Shown: piece after piece, positions 24,075-31,672 of the stretch
Layout of the letters: every line of letters starts with the position of its first letter
How positions within the stretch are numbered: position 1 is the stretch's first letter
Assembly (NCBI GenBank): GCA_031554215.1
Contig: JAVBKF010000131.1
Coordinates: 1-37,317 of the forward strand
Source of the DNA: JAVBKE01 sp031554215
Lineage (GTDB): Bacteria > Bacillota > Bacilli > JARBTR01
Direction of reading: 5' to 3'
Length of the DNA: 37,317 nucleotides
Notes under the pieces: generated by a model
The model's database searches: none
What the model saw: only the letters and a program-made list of their open reading frames with translations
What the model was told of the DNA's origin: nothing
Program-made: the position numbers and the translations under genes

Positions 24075-24437
24075 ATGGAAGCGATGATTGTTGTGACAAC
24101 AGAAGCGGCAGAAAGCATTAAAGAAATGATGGCTGAGCAGAATGAACAGAACGCCTATTTACGTTTCTCAGTGCACGGTGGTGGCTGTAGCGGCCTCAGC
24201 TACGGCATGAATTTCGATCAGAACAAAAGCGACGATGATATTGAAATTGTCCAGCATGACATTCGTTTCTTAGTTGCAAAGGACGTGAGTGTCATGGTGA
24301 AAGGAACAACCATTGGCTACAAACGCCAAGCACTAGGTGGCGGATTTACCATCGACAACCCAAATGCAATTGCGACATGTGGCTGTGGGTCTTCATTCCG
24401 AACGAAGTCAGAGACAGGCGCACCTGAGCAGTGTTAG
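24075..24437 (+). CDS. yutM: HesB/IscA family iron-sulfur carrier (YutM-like)
   Basis: A 120-residue A-type carrier. These proteins bind Fe or Fe-S clusters through three conserved Cys and deliver them. Here they are Cys in VHGGGCSGLSYGMNF and CGC in ATCGCGSSF near the C-terminus, in the normal positions. LGGGFTIDNPNA is also conserved. AAGGAG precedes the ATG at 24075; an in-frame ATG at 24084 is a possible alternative. The 67-bp gap to yuzB contains no terminator, so cotranscription with yuzD-yuzB is likely. Confidence 0.93.
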   Translation: MEAMIVVTTEAAESIKEMMAEQNEQNAYLRFSVHGGGCSGLSYGMNFDQNKSDDDIEIVQHDIRFLVAKDVSVMVKGTTIGYKRQALGGGFTIDNPNAIATCGCGSSFRTKSETGAPEQC

Positions 24438-24651
24438 TTTTCTTGATTGAAGTGAACGTGCGTCGGCACAACAATACTCATGTTACGGGGAAATTGAAGC
24501 AATCGCAGATGTTAAAATAGGATGGATAAACCAGAAACAGTTTTGATTGTTCAATCGTAGTGATCACCTGATAAAGGGCCTGTTCCACCGCCCACAGTTC
24601 AGGAATAAGATTGTTTTTCAATCAGTGAAACAGTTTAACATCAATAGAGCG

Positions 24652-24687
24652 AAAAATGGTGGTCTCCAATCGGGGGTCACCATTTTT
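24652..24687 (+). terminator. Terminator downstream of yutM
   Basis: AAAAATGGTG (24652-24661) pairs with CACCATTTTT (24678-24687); inner bases CTCC/GGGG add to the stem. It lies 215 bp after the yutM stop, so the transcript would have a long 3' untranslated region. Confidence 0.75.
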
Positions 24688-25041
24688 AGATAGGTTATGA
24701 ATCAATCAGAACGTCTATTTTGATTGATGTACGTACACATTGACTACATGTAGTACGCGTAACAATAGGTCAAGTCGCAATCGCATAACTGCGAACAAGT
24801 AAGCCTGTTTAAACCCATCAATAAAGGTTCTAAACTGCATCCTACACAAGTTGTGTAAATCTCAAAAGAACCAATTCACGAAAGCACATGAGTAGCATAG
24901 GACAGCTTAAATCATATAATAAGGTTTCGTACTAATTGATATTATTTAAATCAAATGACGACCGCTTCTCTTGTAGTCTAGAAACGTTTTCGCCGCACGA
25001 ATGTTTCCTTTCTCCTAGGCATATATCTACTAGAAAAATTT
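24688..25041. other. Intergenic region with clustered palindromes
   Basis: No gene is supportable between yutM and yumC. The region holds four short palindromes: TGTACGTACA (24728-24737), ACTACATGTAGT (24743-24754), TACGCGTA (24754-24761) and ACACAAGTTGTGT (24844-24856). They may be operator sites for yumC or simply chance symmetric DNA. Confidence 0.35.
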
Positions 25042-25070
25042 TTTCAAAACTGATAAAGTCATGGTAGAAT
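25042..25070 (+). promoter_or_regulatory. Probable promoter of yumC
   Basis: Extended -10 TGGTAGAAT (TAGAAT at 25065-25070), with a weak -35 TTTCAA at 25042-25047 and a 17-bp spacer. It lies 112 bp before the start codon, leaving a 5' leader of about 105 bases. Confidence 0.45.
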
Positions 25071-25182
25071 GACAATATAGTTGTTTGTAAATGAAACCAA
25101 TCGTGATGAAACTGTAGTTCGGACGATTTAATACGAACGATGCAACATTTATCAAGTAAACAGACAGAAATGAGGGAAGAAC

Positions 25183-26178
25183 ATGAGTGAACAGATGACG
25201 GATGTGACGATCATTGGTGGTGGTCCTGTAGGGTTATTCACAGCATTTTATGGTGGTATGCGCCAAATGTCAGTGAAAATTATTGAAAGCTTGCCACAAC
25301 TAGGCGGGCAACTATCAGCACTTTACCCAGAGAAATTTATCTATGACATCGCTGGGTTTCCGAAAATGAGAGCACAAGAATTGATTAACAATTTACAAGA
25401 ACAAATGGGTGCGTTTGAGCAGACAATTTGTCTTAACCAGACGGTTAATAAAGTGACAAAGAAAAGTGACGGCACTTTTATCATTGAAACAGACAAGGAA
25501 GTACATTACACAAAGTCAATTGTGATTACTGCTGGTAACGGTGCATTCCAGCCAAGAAGACTAGAACTTGCAAATGTAGCGCAATATGAAAATAGTAATC
25601 TTCACTACTTTATTAATGACATCAGCCGATTTGCTGGTAAAAATGTGTTGGTTTTCGGTGGTGGTGATTCAGCGCTAGATTGGTCACTCATGCTTGAAAC
25701 AGTTGCGAAGAAAGTAACCATTGTCCATCGTCGTGATAGCTTTAGGGCGCATGAACATAGTGTAGAGAATCTAATGAGCTCAGGAGTAAATGTAAAAACG
25801 CCTTACATCCCTGCAGATATTATTGGTGATGGTCAGAAAATCACGCAGGTTGTGATTGAACATGCAAATGACCATACACAAGAAACGATTGATGTAGACG
25901 ATGTCATTGTCACTTACGGATTTGTTTCTTCGCTAGGGCCGATTAAGGAATGGGGACTAGAAATAGAGAAAAATAGTATCGTGGTTGACTCAAGAATGGC
26001 TACTTCAATCCCTGGGATTTTTGCTTGTGGCGATATTTGTAGCTACGCAGGGAAAGCTAAACTGATCATTGTTGGATTTGGTGAGGCACCGATTGCGATT
26101 AATGGTGCGAAAATATATGGTGCACCAAACGTCAAGTTAGGGCATCTTCATAGTTCAACTTTCTTTGGTCAAAAATAA
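25183..26178 (+). CDS. yumC: Ferredoxin/flavodoxin--NADP+ reductase, thioredoxin reductase-like type
   Basis: A 331-residue FAD protein homologous to B. subtilis YumC, which passes electrons from NADPH to ferredoxin or flavodoxin. The N-terminal FAD site IIGGGPVGLFTAFYGGMR (GGGPVG) is intact. The second Rossmann motif VFGGGDSALDWSL binds NADPH, followed by VTIVHRRDSFRAHE. PGIFACGDIC near the C-terminus is the second FAD-contact motif. The thioredoxin reductase CxxC is absent, as expected for this class. GAGGGAAGA precedes the ATG. The neighbouring Fe-S genes fit a role supplying reductant. Confidence 0.95.
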   Translation: MSEQMTDVTIIGGGPVGLFTAFYGGMRQMSVKIIESLPQLGGQLSALYPEKFIYDIAGFPKMRAQELINNLQEQMGAFEQTICLNQTVNKVTKKSDGTFIIETDKEVHYTKSIVITAGNGAFQPRRLELANVAQYENSNLHYFINDISRFAGKNVLVFGGGDSALDWSLMLETVAKKVTIVHRRDSFRAHEHSVENLMSSGVNVKTPYIPADIIGDGQKITQVVIEHANDHTQETIDVDDVIVTYGFVSSLGPIKEWGLEIEKNSIVVDSRMATSIPGIFACGDICSYAGKAKLIIVGFGEAPIAINGAKIYGAPNVKLGHLHSSTFFGQK

Positions 26179-26193
26179 GGTTCACGATTCTGC

Positions 26194-26237
26194 AAAAAGA
26201 CGGTTATAGCGGTACCTGCTATAACTGTCTTTTTTTG
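26194..26237 (+). terminator. Terminator of yumC
   Basis: A 17-bp stem with one G-T pair, AAAAAGACGGTTATAGC (26194-26210) with GCTATAACTGTCTTTTT (26218-26234), leading into a T-run. Confidence 0.92.
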
Positions 26238-26443
26238 TGGAAAACACACTGGGAGTCAGAGTGGTATTAAAAGAACTAGATGAGAGGAAACATTCCAGAT
26301 AATCTAGGCTGACCATTTGATCTAAGTGCTAGACAATCACACACAAACCTGATGCGCCATAGGCGTAATAGTTGACGATAGGCACCTTTTCTTCGTAAAA
26401 TTTATTCATCGAAACGGTTCGTTTTTCCGCTAGGCAGTAGCGT

Positions 26444-26617
26444 TATACTAGGGTGTTTCTGAAAAAAAGTTATGAAAGGGCTGTGACAAGAATTTTTCAA
26501 TGAGCGCGGGGAAAAGATTGCAAATATCGAGTATAGTGAAGACTTTTTTTCGACAAAGTGAAGTGGGAAATTCTTCATAAAGCTTTCATCTCTATTTTTC
26601 AGACACACTCTAGTATA
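26444..26617. mobile_element. MITE-like inverted-repeat element
   Basis: The two ends are long imperfect inverted repeats. TATACTAGGGTGTTTCTGAA (26444-26463) is mirrored at 26617 going left by TATACTAGAGTGTGTCTGAA. The match continues through ATGAAAG and AAGAATTT for about 53 bases per arm at roughly 80% identity, around a centre of about 70 bases. It holds no plausible gene. The TA at each outer edge fits TA target duplication of Tc1/mariner/IS630-type transposition. I infer a non-autonomous miniature element. No second copy or matching transposase is in this window. Confidence 0.6.
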
Positions 26618-26721
26618 GTGCCCGTGAAATAATCGTCACCTGTTGTTCCGCGCAGATCACCCAGATACCCGTTGACTTCCGCAATTGTTCTACTAACAAG
26701 ACACATAAGGAGCGTGGACCA

Positions 26722-27033
26722 ATGCATCTGAATATTGCTACCGTCATTATTTCTGTCATTCTTTTCTTTGTCTTATTTTTTGGGATCGGATTCATTTTGA
26801 ATATGTTACTCAGACAGTCATGGGTAATGGTCGTATTGTACCCACTGGTCGTTCTCTATTTTATTAATGGCTCATCTTACAGTGGTTATATCTCCGATAC
26901 AGCCCAGACGTTCGGTCAGTTTACAGAACTAAAGCTGACAGATTTATTGATTTTATCTGCTGGGTTTTCGGGCGCACTTGCCTCGGGACTCGTCATTCGA
27001 TTGCTTCGCCGAAGAGGCTACCAAATGTTTTAA
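26722..27033 (+). CDS. yuiB: YuiB-like membrane protein
   Basis: A 103-residue integral membrane protein of the YuiB family with three predicted helices (about 5-28, 33-48 and 72-93). The FFVLFFGIGFILNMLLRQ block and the LLRRRGYQMF C-terminus match YuiB closely. Function unknown. AAGGAGCGTGG precedes the ATG. It neighbours yumC as in B. subtilis, apart from the intervening inverted-repeat element. Confidence 0.88.
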   Translation: MHLNIATVIISVILFFVLFFGIGFILNMLLRQSWVMVVLYPLVVLYFINGSSYSGYISDTAQTFGQFTELKLTDLLILSAGFSGALASGLVIRLLRRRGYQMF

Positions 27034-27061
27034 TCAATGCGGAAATCAATGTTAGTAAATG

Positions 27062-27094
27062 AAGCACCAGGTCAAATGGCTTGGTGTTTTTTTT
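27062..27094 (+). terminator. Terminator of yuiB
   Basis: AAGCACCA pairs with TGGTGTTT and is followed by a run of T. Confidence 0.8.
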
Positions 27095-27286
27095 GCACGA
27101 TCGCCAGGAAATGAAAGCATAAACGTTGTATACGATGAGAAACAAAAGGGACAGATGCGATCAGTACTGCTGCCATCAATCATCAGCATAATGGAAAAGT
27201 CCACCTGACACCAGCACATGGAAAGTGCTGTCGCTCAGTTCGTTTCCCCGTGGTTTGCGTATAAATTTGATAGATTGAAGGAGAAG

Positions 27287-27421
27287 ATGAGTGAAAAGGA
27301 GTTGTTGACATTGTCACGAGGAAAGCGGATTTGGAATACAATCGGATTAGTGGTGTGTACGATACTGGCATTATATGCAACCTTTCACCAGATAACCGGG
27401 GTCTGGCTGGTCGATTTATAG
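27287..27421 (+). CDS. Small single-helix membrane protein, hypothetical
   Basis: A 44-residue protein with one membrane helix (about 16-36) after a charged start (MSEKELLTLSRGKR). The frame opens further upstream (ATG 27218), but that start lacks a ribosome site and AAGGAG lies just before ATG 27287, although with a short spacing of 3 bases. I do not recognise it. It could be a genuine small membrane protein or chance. Confidence 0.4.
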   Translation: MSEKELLTLSRGKRIWNTIGLVVCTILALYATFHQITGVWLVDL

Positions 27422-27680
27422 GCTCCAGTAGATGAAGGGGATTTAGAAGGAATTAGAGACTGTTACCAAATGGCTCAATACAGCTTGTATACTCGGTGCG
27501 GGCAATCGTTTGTTCGACCGGTACAGCAATTCTGAAATATTGTATCAAGGTGCTTGGATTCGGAATGGTCATCAAATTTTATCAGCTAGGTTATTGTCTG
27601 CTGGGCTGGTTGCCTAAGCGGTGTGGTGTTCGCCTGCATACATAGTAGTGTAGTGCATTTGACATACAGGAGGAATTCCC
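27422..27680. other. Intergenic stretch without supportable gene
   Basis: One frame is open from about 27460 to 27645 with hydrophobic content (AILKYCIKVLGFGMVIKFY) but no ribosome site or recognised family. I see nothing else. Confidence 0.3.
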
Positions 27681-27962
27681 ATGGATGAAAGAATTGGCAG
27701 ACCAGGCGGATTTGGGGGCTTTGGTCATGGTGGTATCGGTCGCCCAGGATTTGGTCGTCCAGGATTCGGTCCTGGTTTTGGGCACGGCTTTGGACCTATT
27801 GGCGGGTTCGCAGGAGGGCTAGCAGGAGGACTGTTGATTGGCTCACTCGCAAACCGTCCATATGGCTACGGTGGTTATGGCGGTTATGGTTATCCAGTTC
27901 CGGCGCCGTATCCAGTTTATCCAGCCTACCCATCATATCCGGCTTACCCTTACCCCTATTAA
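27681..27962 (+). CDS. Gly/Tyr/Pro-rich low-complexity protein, possibly spore coat-related
   Basis: A 93-residue low-complexity protein. It begins with Gly-Phe-Arg-Pro repeats (GRPGFGRPGFGPGF), has a short Gly/Ala/Leu-rich segment (GGFAGGLAGGLLIG, about 48-61) that could insert in or cross a membrane, then a Tyr-Gly repeat and a YP-rich tail (YPVYPAYPSYPAYPYPY). Similar Tyr/Gly/Pro-rich proteins occur in Bacillales spore coats and can be cross-linked. A canonical ribosome site (AGGAGG, 8 bases before ATG) shows it is translated. A coat function is inferred from composition only. Confidence 0.8.
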   Translation: MDERIGRPGGFGGFGHGGIGRPGFGRPGFGPGFGHGFGPIGGFAGGLAGGLLIGSLANRPYGYGGYGGYGYPVPAPYPVYPAYPSYPAYPYPY

Positions 27963-28215
27963 TGATTCGTTAGAACCACGAATGGTCATGGAAAGTTTCT
28001 AGGTGAAACAGTTGGCAGTACGAAATCGTTTGTACATTGAACTTGATACATCGGTCCTAAACATTCTCCATATAAGGATGAGTCAATAATATTTGAGTCT
28101 CGGCACTTCCAGTCGAGGCTTACTTTTTGTACAATGAAAGAGCAGATGATTGTATAAAACAGCTCAGTGGTTGAATAGATTAACAAAGAATAGATTAAGA
28201 AAGAGGTGATGCCTG

Positions 28216-28599
28216 ATGACATGGGAAGGAACTTTGATAAATGCGCTTGGTATCGAACTACTTGAAGCGGCGCCAGGGAAATGTACAATGACAATGCCAG
28301 TCGATGAGCGTACTCGGCAGCCTGTTGGCTTACTACATGGCGGTGCTTCGGTTGCACTAGCTGAGACGGTGGCTAGCATTGGTGGTTACATGCTTGTTGA
28401 CCAGGAAACAGAAGCGGTTGTCGGTCTTGAAATAAACGCAAACCATTTGAAAGGCAAGCGTGATGGCGTTGTGACGGCAACCGGAATGGTGCTACATAAG
28501 GGAAGAACCACACAGGTATGGGAAGTGAAAATAACCGATGAACAAGGACAGCTAATTTCTATTTCACGTTGTACACTTGCGGTGATTAAGAAAAAATAG
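28216..28599 (+). CDS. Hot-dog fold acyl-CoA thioesterase (PaaI/YuxO-like)
   Basis: A 127-residue PaaI-type thioesterase, the class that includes B. subtilis YuxO (1,4-dihydroxy-2-naphthoyl-CoA hydrolase of menaquinone synthesis). Diagnostic is GLLHGGASVALAETVAS: His/Gly-Gly plus the catalytic Glu (in LAE). GLEINANHLK and a late SRCTLAVI complete the fold. AAGAGGTGATG precedes the ATG. Full length for the family. The DHNA-CoA substrate is likely by homology, but other acyl-CoAs are possible; no men genes are adjacent. Confidence 0.9.
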   Translation: MTWEGTLINALGIELLEAAPGKCTMTMPVDERTRQPVGLLHGGASVALAETVASIGGYMLVDQETEAVVGLEINANHLKGKRDGVVTATGMVLHKGRTTQVWEVKITDEQGQLISISRCTLAVIKKK

Positions 28600-28717
28600 C
28601 CCATTATGTTGGATTGAGTCCGGAGGAACTTGGCGACCGATTAAACCTGCTAGATAGCGCTGTCCAATAGGAACGATGGACGAATCAAGGGGTTAGAATG
28701 AATAGTAGTAAAAATAT

Positions 28718-28749
28718 AAATCTCCAAATCGCTTATGGTTTGGAGATTT
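28718..28749. terminator. Perfect hairpin after the thioesterase gene
   Basis: AAATCTCCAAA (28718-28728) pairs exactly with TTTGGAGATTT (28739-28749). No T-tract follows on the plus strand, but the stem ends in TTT. It may terminate the thioesterase transcript 120 bp after the stop or protect an RNA 3' end. Confidence 0.5.
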
Positions 28750-28879
28750 AATGGGATGCGCGAAGAAGTGCAGAAAAATTAAAAATACAAAAAAATGATA
28801 TTGATCGTAAGGTTAAAAGAAATGATTCTTTAAAAAAAGAAATTGAGAGCATTGGAAGCTCGGGAAAGGCGGTATAATA

Positions 28880-28981
28880 ATGGCTGAACAGTTAATGAAA
28901 ATGTCGAATGAGGAATTGATAAGTCTGCTCAAAGAGAAGTTGTTAGCTGGCAGGACTGATTTTTTGAAGAGTAAAGTGTAA
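28880..28981 (+). CDS. 33-codon micro-gene with its own terminator
   Basis: ATG to TAA encoding 33 residues that begin MAEQLMKMSNEELISLL and end in a basic stretch (GRTDFLKSKV); it is probably one amphipathic helix. A ribosome-site-like AAAGGCGG lies 8 bases upstream. A strong intrinsic terminator begins 25 bp after the stop. Immediately upstream another open frame (28752-28877, ending in IESIGSSGKAV, TAA at 28875) is charged and helical but lacks a normal start codon; it could be a degraded companion. I do not recognise either peptide. Confidence 0.5.
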   Translation: MAEQLMKMSNEELISLLKEKLLAGRTDFLKSKV

Positions 28982-29005
28982 TGATAATGCTGATTATAGT
29001 ACGGT

Positions 29006-29036
29006 GTCGCCTCAGTCTCGGGGGGCGACCTTTTTT
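29006..29036 (+). terminator. Terminator of the micro-gene
   Basis: GTCGCC (29006-29011) pairs with GGCGAC (29024-29029), extended by flanking G/C, followed by TTTTTT. Confidence 0.85.
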
Positions 29037-29159
29037 ATTTGTCTAAAAATATTTGTAAAAAGAAATTGGTATACAGTTGTTCGAGATTTAGGGGGATGTA
29101 AGGTGTTCTAATTGATAAACAATGACACATCATTTCCAAATAAGTGTAACCAAAAATGT

Positions 29160-29343
29160 ATTAAGGATGAAGGGATGCGGCCCCGGCTGACAAAGTGCGA
29201 AACGGTTTAGCTGCCCTCATTTTCGTTCAATATAGTTGTGCGTGGATCCTTGATAGCCTAAGTGAGAGCCATCTTTCAGATGCTTAGGGCCTGCTGACGG
29301 ATAGTCACCTCGCGACTTCGCGCGAGTGTTAGTGAAAGGGCCC
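29160..29343. other. Candidate structured RNA or decayed element
   Basis: No protein frame is convincing, but the stretch is locally GC-rich and dense in stems. GCCTAAG (29256-29262) pairs with CTTAGGGC (29283-29290) around a CATCT-TTC-AGATG hairpin. TGAC/GTCA pair at 29295-29307. CTCGCG (29309-29314) pairs with CGCGAG (29321-29326). An alternative GGGCC (29287-29291)/GGCCC (29339-29343) pairing would enclose the last two as a multiloop. It matches no RNA family I can name. The region 29344-29655 shows nothing supportable. Confidence 0.3.
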
Positions 29344-29655
29344 TATACACCAGTCCAGCTTCCAGTACCAATAAAAGTTCCACGACTGCACATGGAAACG
29401 ACCATTCGCCTGAAGAAATGTGCCGTTCCTGTAATGATTCACCATATACCAGTCCAATTCAGCATGAATCTGTACATGTTGCGATGATTTTGTCTATAGT
29501 GTATATCAGTATCTCCACTAATATCCATAACAGGATAACTGAGAATGTTTTCGTGAAAACTAATGATAAGCCTCTTGTAACAATGCACTTCACCGCTTTC
29601 CCTATGAGGTTTAGAAAGATTTATCGAAGGAAACCGTGATTATTTGACTACACTT

Positions 29656-29664
29656 TGTTATAAT
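29656..29664 (+). promoter_or_regulatory. Extended -10 promoter of the lipoprotein cyclophilin gene
   Basis: TGTTATAAT (consensus TATAAT at 29659-29664, extended TG at 29656-29657), 38 bp before the start codon. The -35 region is poor. Confidence 0.65.
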
Positions 29665-29702
29665 GGGGTATTCAAAATTCTATAACTTGGAGGATAATGA
29701 TT

Positions 29703-30416
29703 GTGAAAAGAATGAAAGGTGTACTCGTCGTATTTCTAATGATGATGGTTGTATTAGTTGGTTGTGGGAGTGAGGATCCGGCAAAGGAAGAATCAAGCGG
29801 TTCTGATCAATCTGCTAGTACTGAATATGTAAGTCCTGCTGAGGAACTTGAACTTGGGGCAACAAAGCACATCGATATGAAAACGTCTATGGGTACAATT
29901 AAATTGGAACTATATCCAGAAGTAGCACCAAAGGCAGTCGAAAACTTTGTGACACATGCTGAACAAGGTTATTATGATGGACTCACCTTTCACCGGGTTA
30001 TGGATGGCTTTATGATTCAAGGCGGCGATCCAAATGGCAATGGAAGTGGCGGCGAGAGCATTTATGGGGCACCATTTGAAGATGAATTCTCTAAAGAGGC
30101 TTTAAACTATCGTGGTGCACTGTCAATGGCAAATTCGGGTCCAAATACAAATGGTAGTCAGTTCTTCATTGTACAAGCGCCAACTAGTGGATATAGAGAC
30201 AGTGAGGTCGAGGCTGCTGAAGCTGCTGGATACACTAAAGAGCAAATTACACGATACGAAAATGGAGGAACACCTTGGCTTGACGGTAAGCACACTGTAT
30301 TTGGTTATGTAACAGAGGGCATGGACGTCGTTGATGAAATTGCTGCTGTAGATGTCGACGAACAATCACAACCAAAAAAACCCGTTGTCATTGAGAAAAT
30401 GACAGTTATTGATTAA
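29703..30416 (+). CDS. Lipoprotein peptidyl-prolyl cis-trans isomerase (cyclophilin)
   Basis: A 237-residue secreted cyclophilin. The start is GTG 29703, 9 bases after GGAGG; the ATG at 29697 is too close to it. The N-terminus is a lipoprotein signal with lipobox LVGC, and a Ser/Glu-rich linker follows, so it should be anchored outside the membrane. The cyclophilin domain has FHRVMDGFMIQGGDP with the catalytic Arg, GALSMANSGPNTNGSQFFI, and HTVFGYVTEGMDVVD. It probably folds or assists secreted proteins; the pilus proteins would be possible but unproven clients. Tandem with a cytosolic paralogue. Confidence 0.93.
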   Translation: MKRMKGVLVVFLMMMVVLVGCGSEDPAKEESSGSDQSASTEYVSPAEELELGATKHIDMKTSMGTIKLELYPEVAPKAVENFVTHAEQGYYDGLTFHRVMDGFMIQGGDPNGNGSGGESIYGAPFEDEFSKEALNYRGALSMANSGPNTNGSQFFIVQAPTSGYRDSEVEAAEAAGYTKEQITRYENGGTPWLDGKHTVFGYVTEGMDVVDEIAAVDVDEQSQPKKPVVIEKMTVID

Positions 30417-30501
30417 AATAGAAGATAGTGTTGTGCGTATGGATTTGTATGGTGAAAAATAATCTCAGCAGGGAAAGCTGAAAGAATGTGAGGAAACAAT
30501 C

Positions 30502-31086
30502 ATGGCATTAATTCAATTTACAGAGGTACAAGAAAATCAACGACTCGTTGAAATTGTAACAAATAAAGGGGCTATTCAAATCAAGTTATTCCCAGAACAA
30601 GCACCAAAGGCAGTCGAAAACTTCATTACCCACGCGAAGAATGATTATTATAAAGGTGTCATCTTTCACCGTGTAATGAAAGACTTCATGATTCAAGGCG
30701 GCGACCCTGATGGAACAGGAATGGGCGGGGAAAGCATTTGGGGTAGTTCATTTGAGGATGAGTTCTCACCAGAGTTGTTCCATTTCCGTGGTGCGCTTTC
30801 AATGGCAAATGCTGGTCCTAACACAAATGGCAGCCAGTTCTTCATCGTCCACAAGGGTGATGCTCCTGCAACACATGCACAATTTGAGAGCGCGGGATAC
30901 CCAGAAGAAGCTTCTGCTAAGTACCTTGAAAATGGTGGTACAGCACATTTAGATAATCGTCACACAGTGTTTGGACAAGTTACTGAGGGCATGGATGTCG
31001 TTGATGCGATTGCTTCGGTAAAGACTGGTGCACAGGACCGCCCAGCAGAAGATATTGTGATTGAGAAAATAAATGTACTCAAATAA
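30502..31086 (+). CDS. ppiB: Cytosolic peptidyl-prolyl cis-trans isomerase (cyclophilin)
   Basis: A 194-residue cyclophilin without signal peptide. The catalytic motifs FHRVMKDFMIQGGDP and GALSMANAGPNTNGSQFFI are identical in layout to its upstream paralogue, as is the insert with KYLENGGTAHLDNRHTVFGQV, typical of the Firmicutes PpiB subgroup. GTGAGG precedes the ATG. The 85-bp gap to the upstream gene has no terminator, so the two are likely cotranscribed. Confidence 0.94.
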   Translation: MALIQFTEVQENQRLVEIVTNKGAIQIKLFPEQAPKAVENFITHAKNDYYKGVIFHRVMKDFMIQGGDPDGTGMGGESIWGSSFEDEFSPELFHFRGALSMANAGPNTNGSQFFIVHKGDAPATHAQFESAGYPEEASAKYLENGGTAHLDNRHTVFGQVTEGMDVVDAIASVKTGAQDRPAEDIVIEKINVLK

Positions 31087-31145
31087 AAGATTGTAAAGGT
31101 TGCTTTGGCTTTTAAATTAAAAAAAGAGTAAAGGTGGTGATTGGT

Positions 31146-31526
31146 ATGAGCGAGTACCGGATTGGTCAAGTTGTCGAAGGAACCGTATCAGGCTTACAAC
31201 GTTATGGTGCATTTATCCTACTTGACGAAGAGACACAGGGGTTAGTGCATATTTCTGAAATAACAAACGGCTTCGTAAAGGAAATCACCGATTTTCTTCA
31301 AGTAGGCGATGCTGTAAAGGTACGTGTTATTTCGATTAGTTCGGACGATGGGAAGATTGCCTTGTCATTACGCGAGGAGAGTCCAGATGGCAGAGAACGC
31401 GAAGACTTACGCCGGATTTCACGGACTCATGACCAACCACTACCGAAGATTTTTCCGGTGGAAACTGCAAGTGGTTTCGCACCACTTAAAGAGAAATTGC
31501 CTCACTGGATTAGGCAGTCAAAGTAG
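31146..31526 (+). CDS. yugI: S1 RNA-binding domain protein (YugI / general stress protein 13 type)
   Basis: A 126-residue protein with an S1 OB-fold at about 4-76: YRIGQVVEGTVSGLQRYGAFILLDEETQGLVHISEI and VKVRVISISSDDGKIALSLRE. A basic, low-complexity C-terminus follows. Length and architecture match YugI (general stress protein 13), a ribosome- or RNA-associated protein. I chose ATG 31146 because AAGGTGG lies 8 bases upstream; the in-frame GTG codons at 31134 and 31137 overlap that site. It is 60 bp downstream of ppiB and followed by a strong terminator. Confidence 0.9.
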   Translation: MSEYRIGQVVEGTVSGLQRYGAFILLDEETQGLVHISEITNGFVKEITDFLQVGDAVKVRVISISSDDGKIALSLREESPDGREREDLRRISRTHDQPLPKIFPVETASGFAPLKEKLPHWIRQSK

Positions 31527-31531
31527 CATAT

Positions 31532-31571
31532 AGCAGCGTTATCCTAAGAGGGTAGAGCGCTGCTTTTTTTA
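31532..31571 (+). terminator. Terminator after yugI
   Basis: AGCAGCG (31532-31538) pairs with CGCTGCT (31558-31564) followed by a T-run. It closes the cyclophilin-yugI unit. Confidence 0.9.
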
Positions 31572-31672
31572 TTTTTCGGTGTCGTTATTTATTTATCTGT
31601 CTATTGATCGTTTAGCTACCGATAGCATGCTGTTATGCGTTAGAATTGAAGCTGATGAAGGAGTGATTGTTT

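Noticed and set aside
26402..26608. 68-codon minus-strand frame
   Set aside because: It coincides with the inverted-repeat element and is explained by the AT-rich repeat arms.
29418..29639. 73-codon frame upstream of the lipoprotein cyclophilin
   Set aside because: No ribosome site and a random-looking product; left as intergenic.
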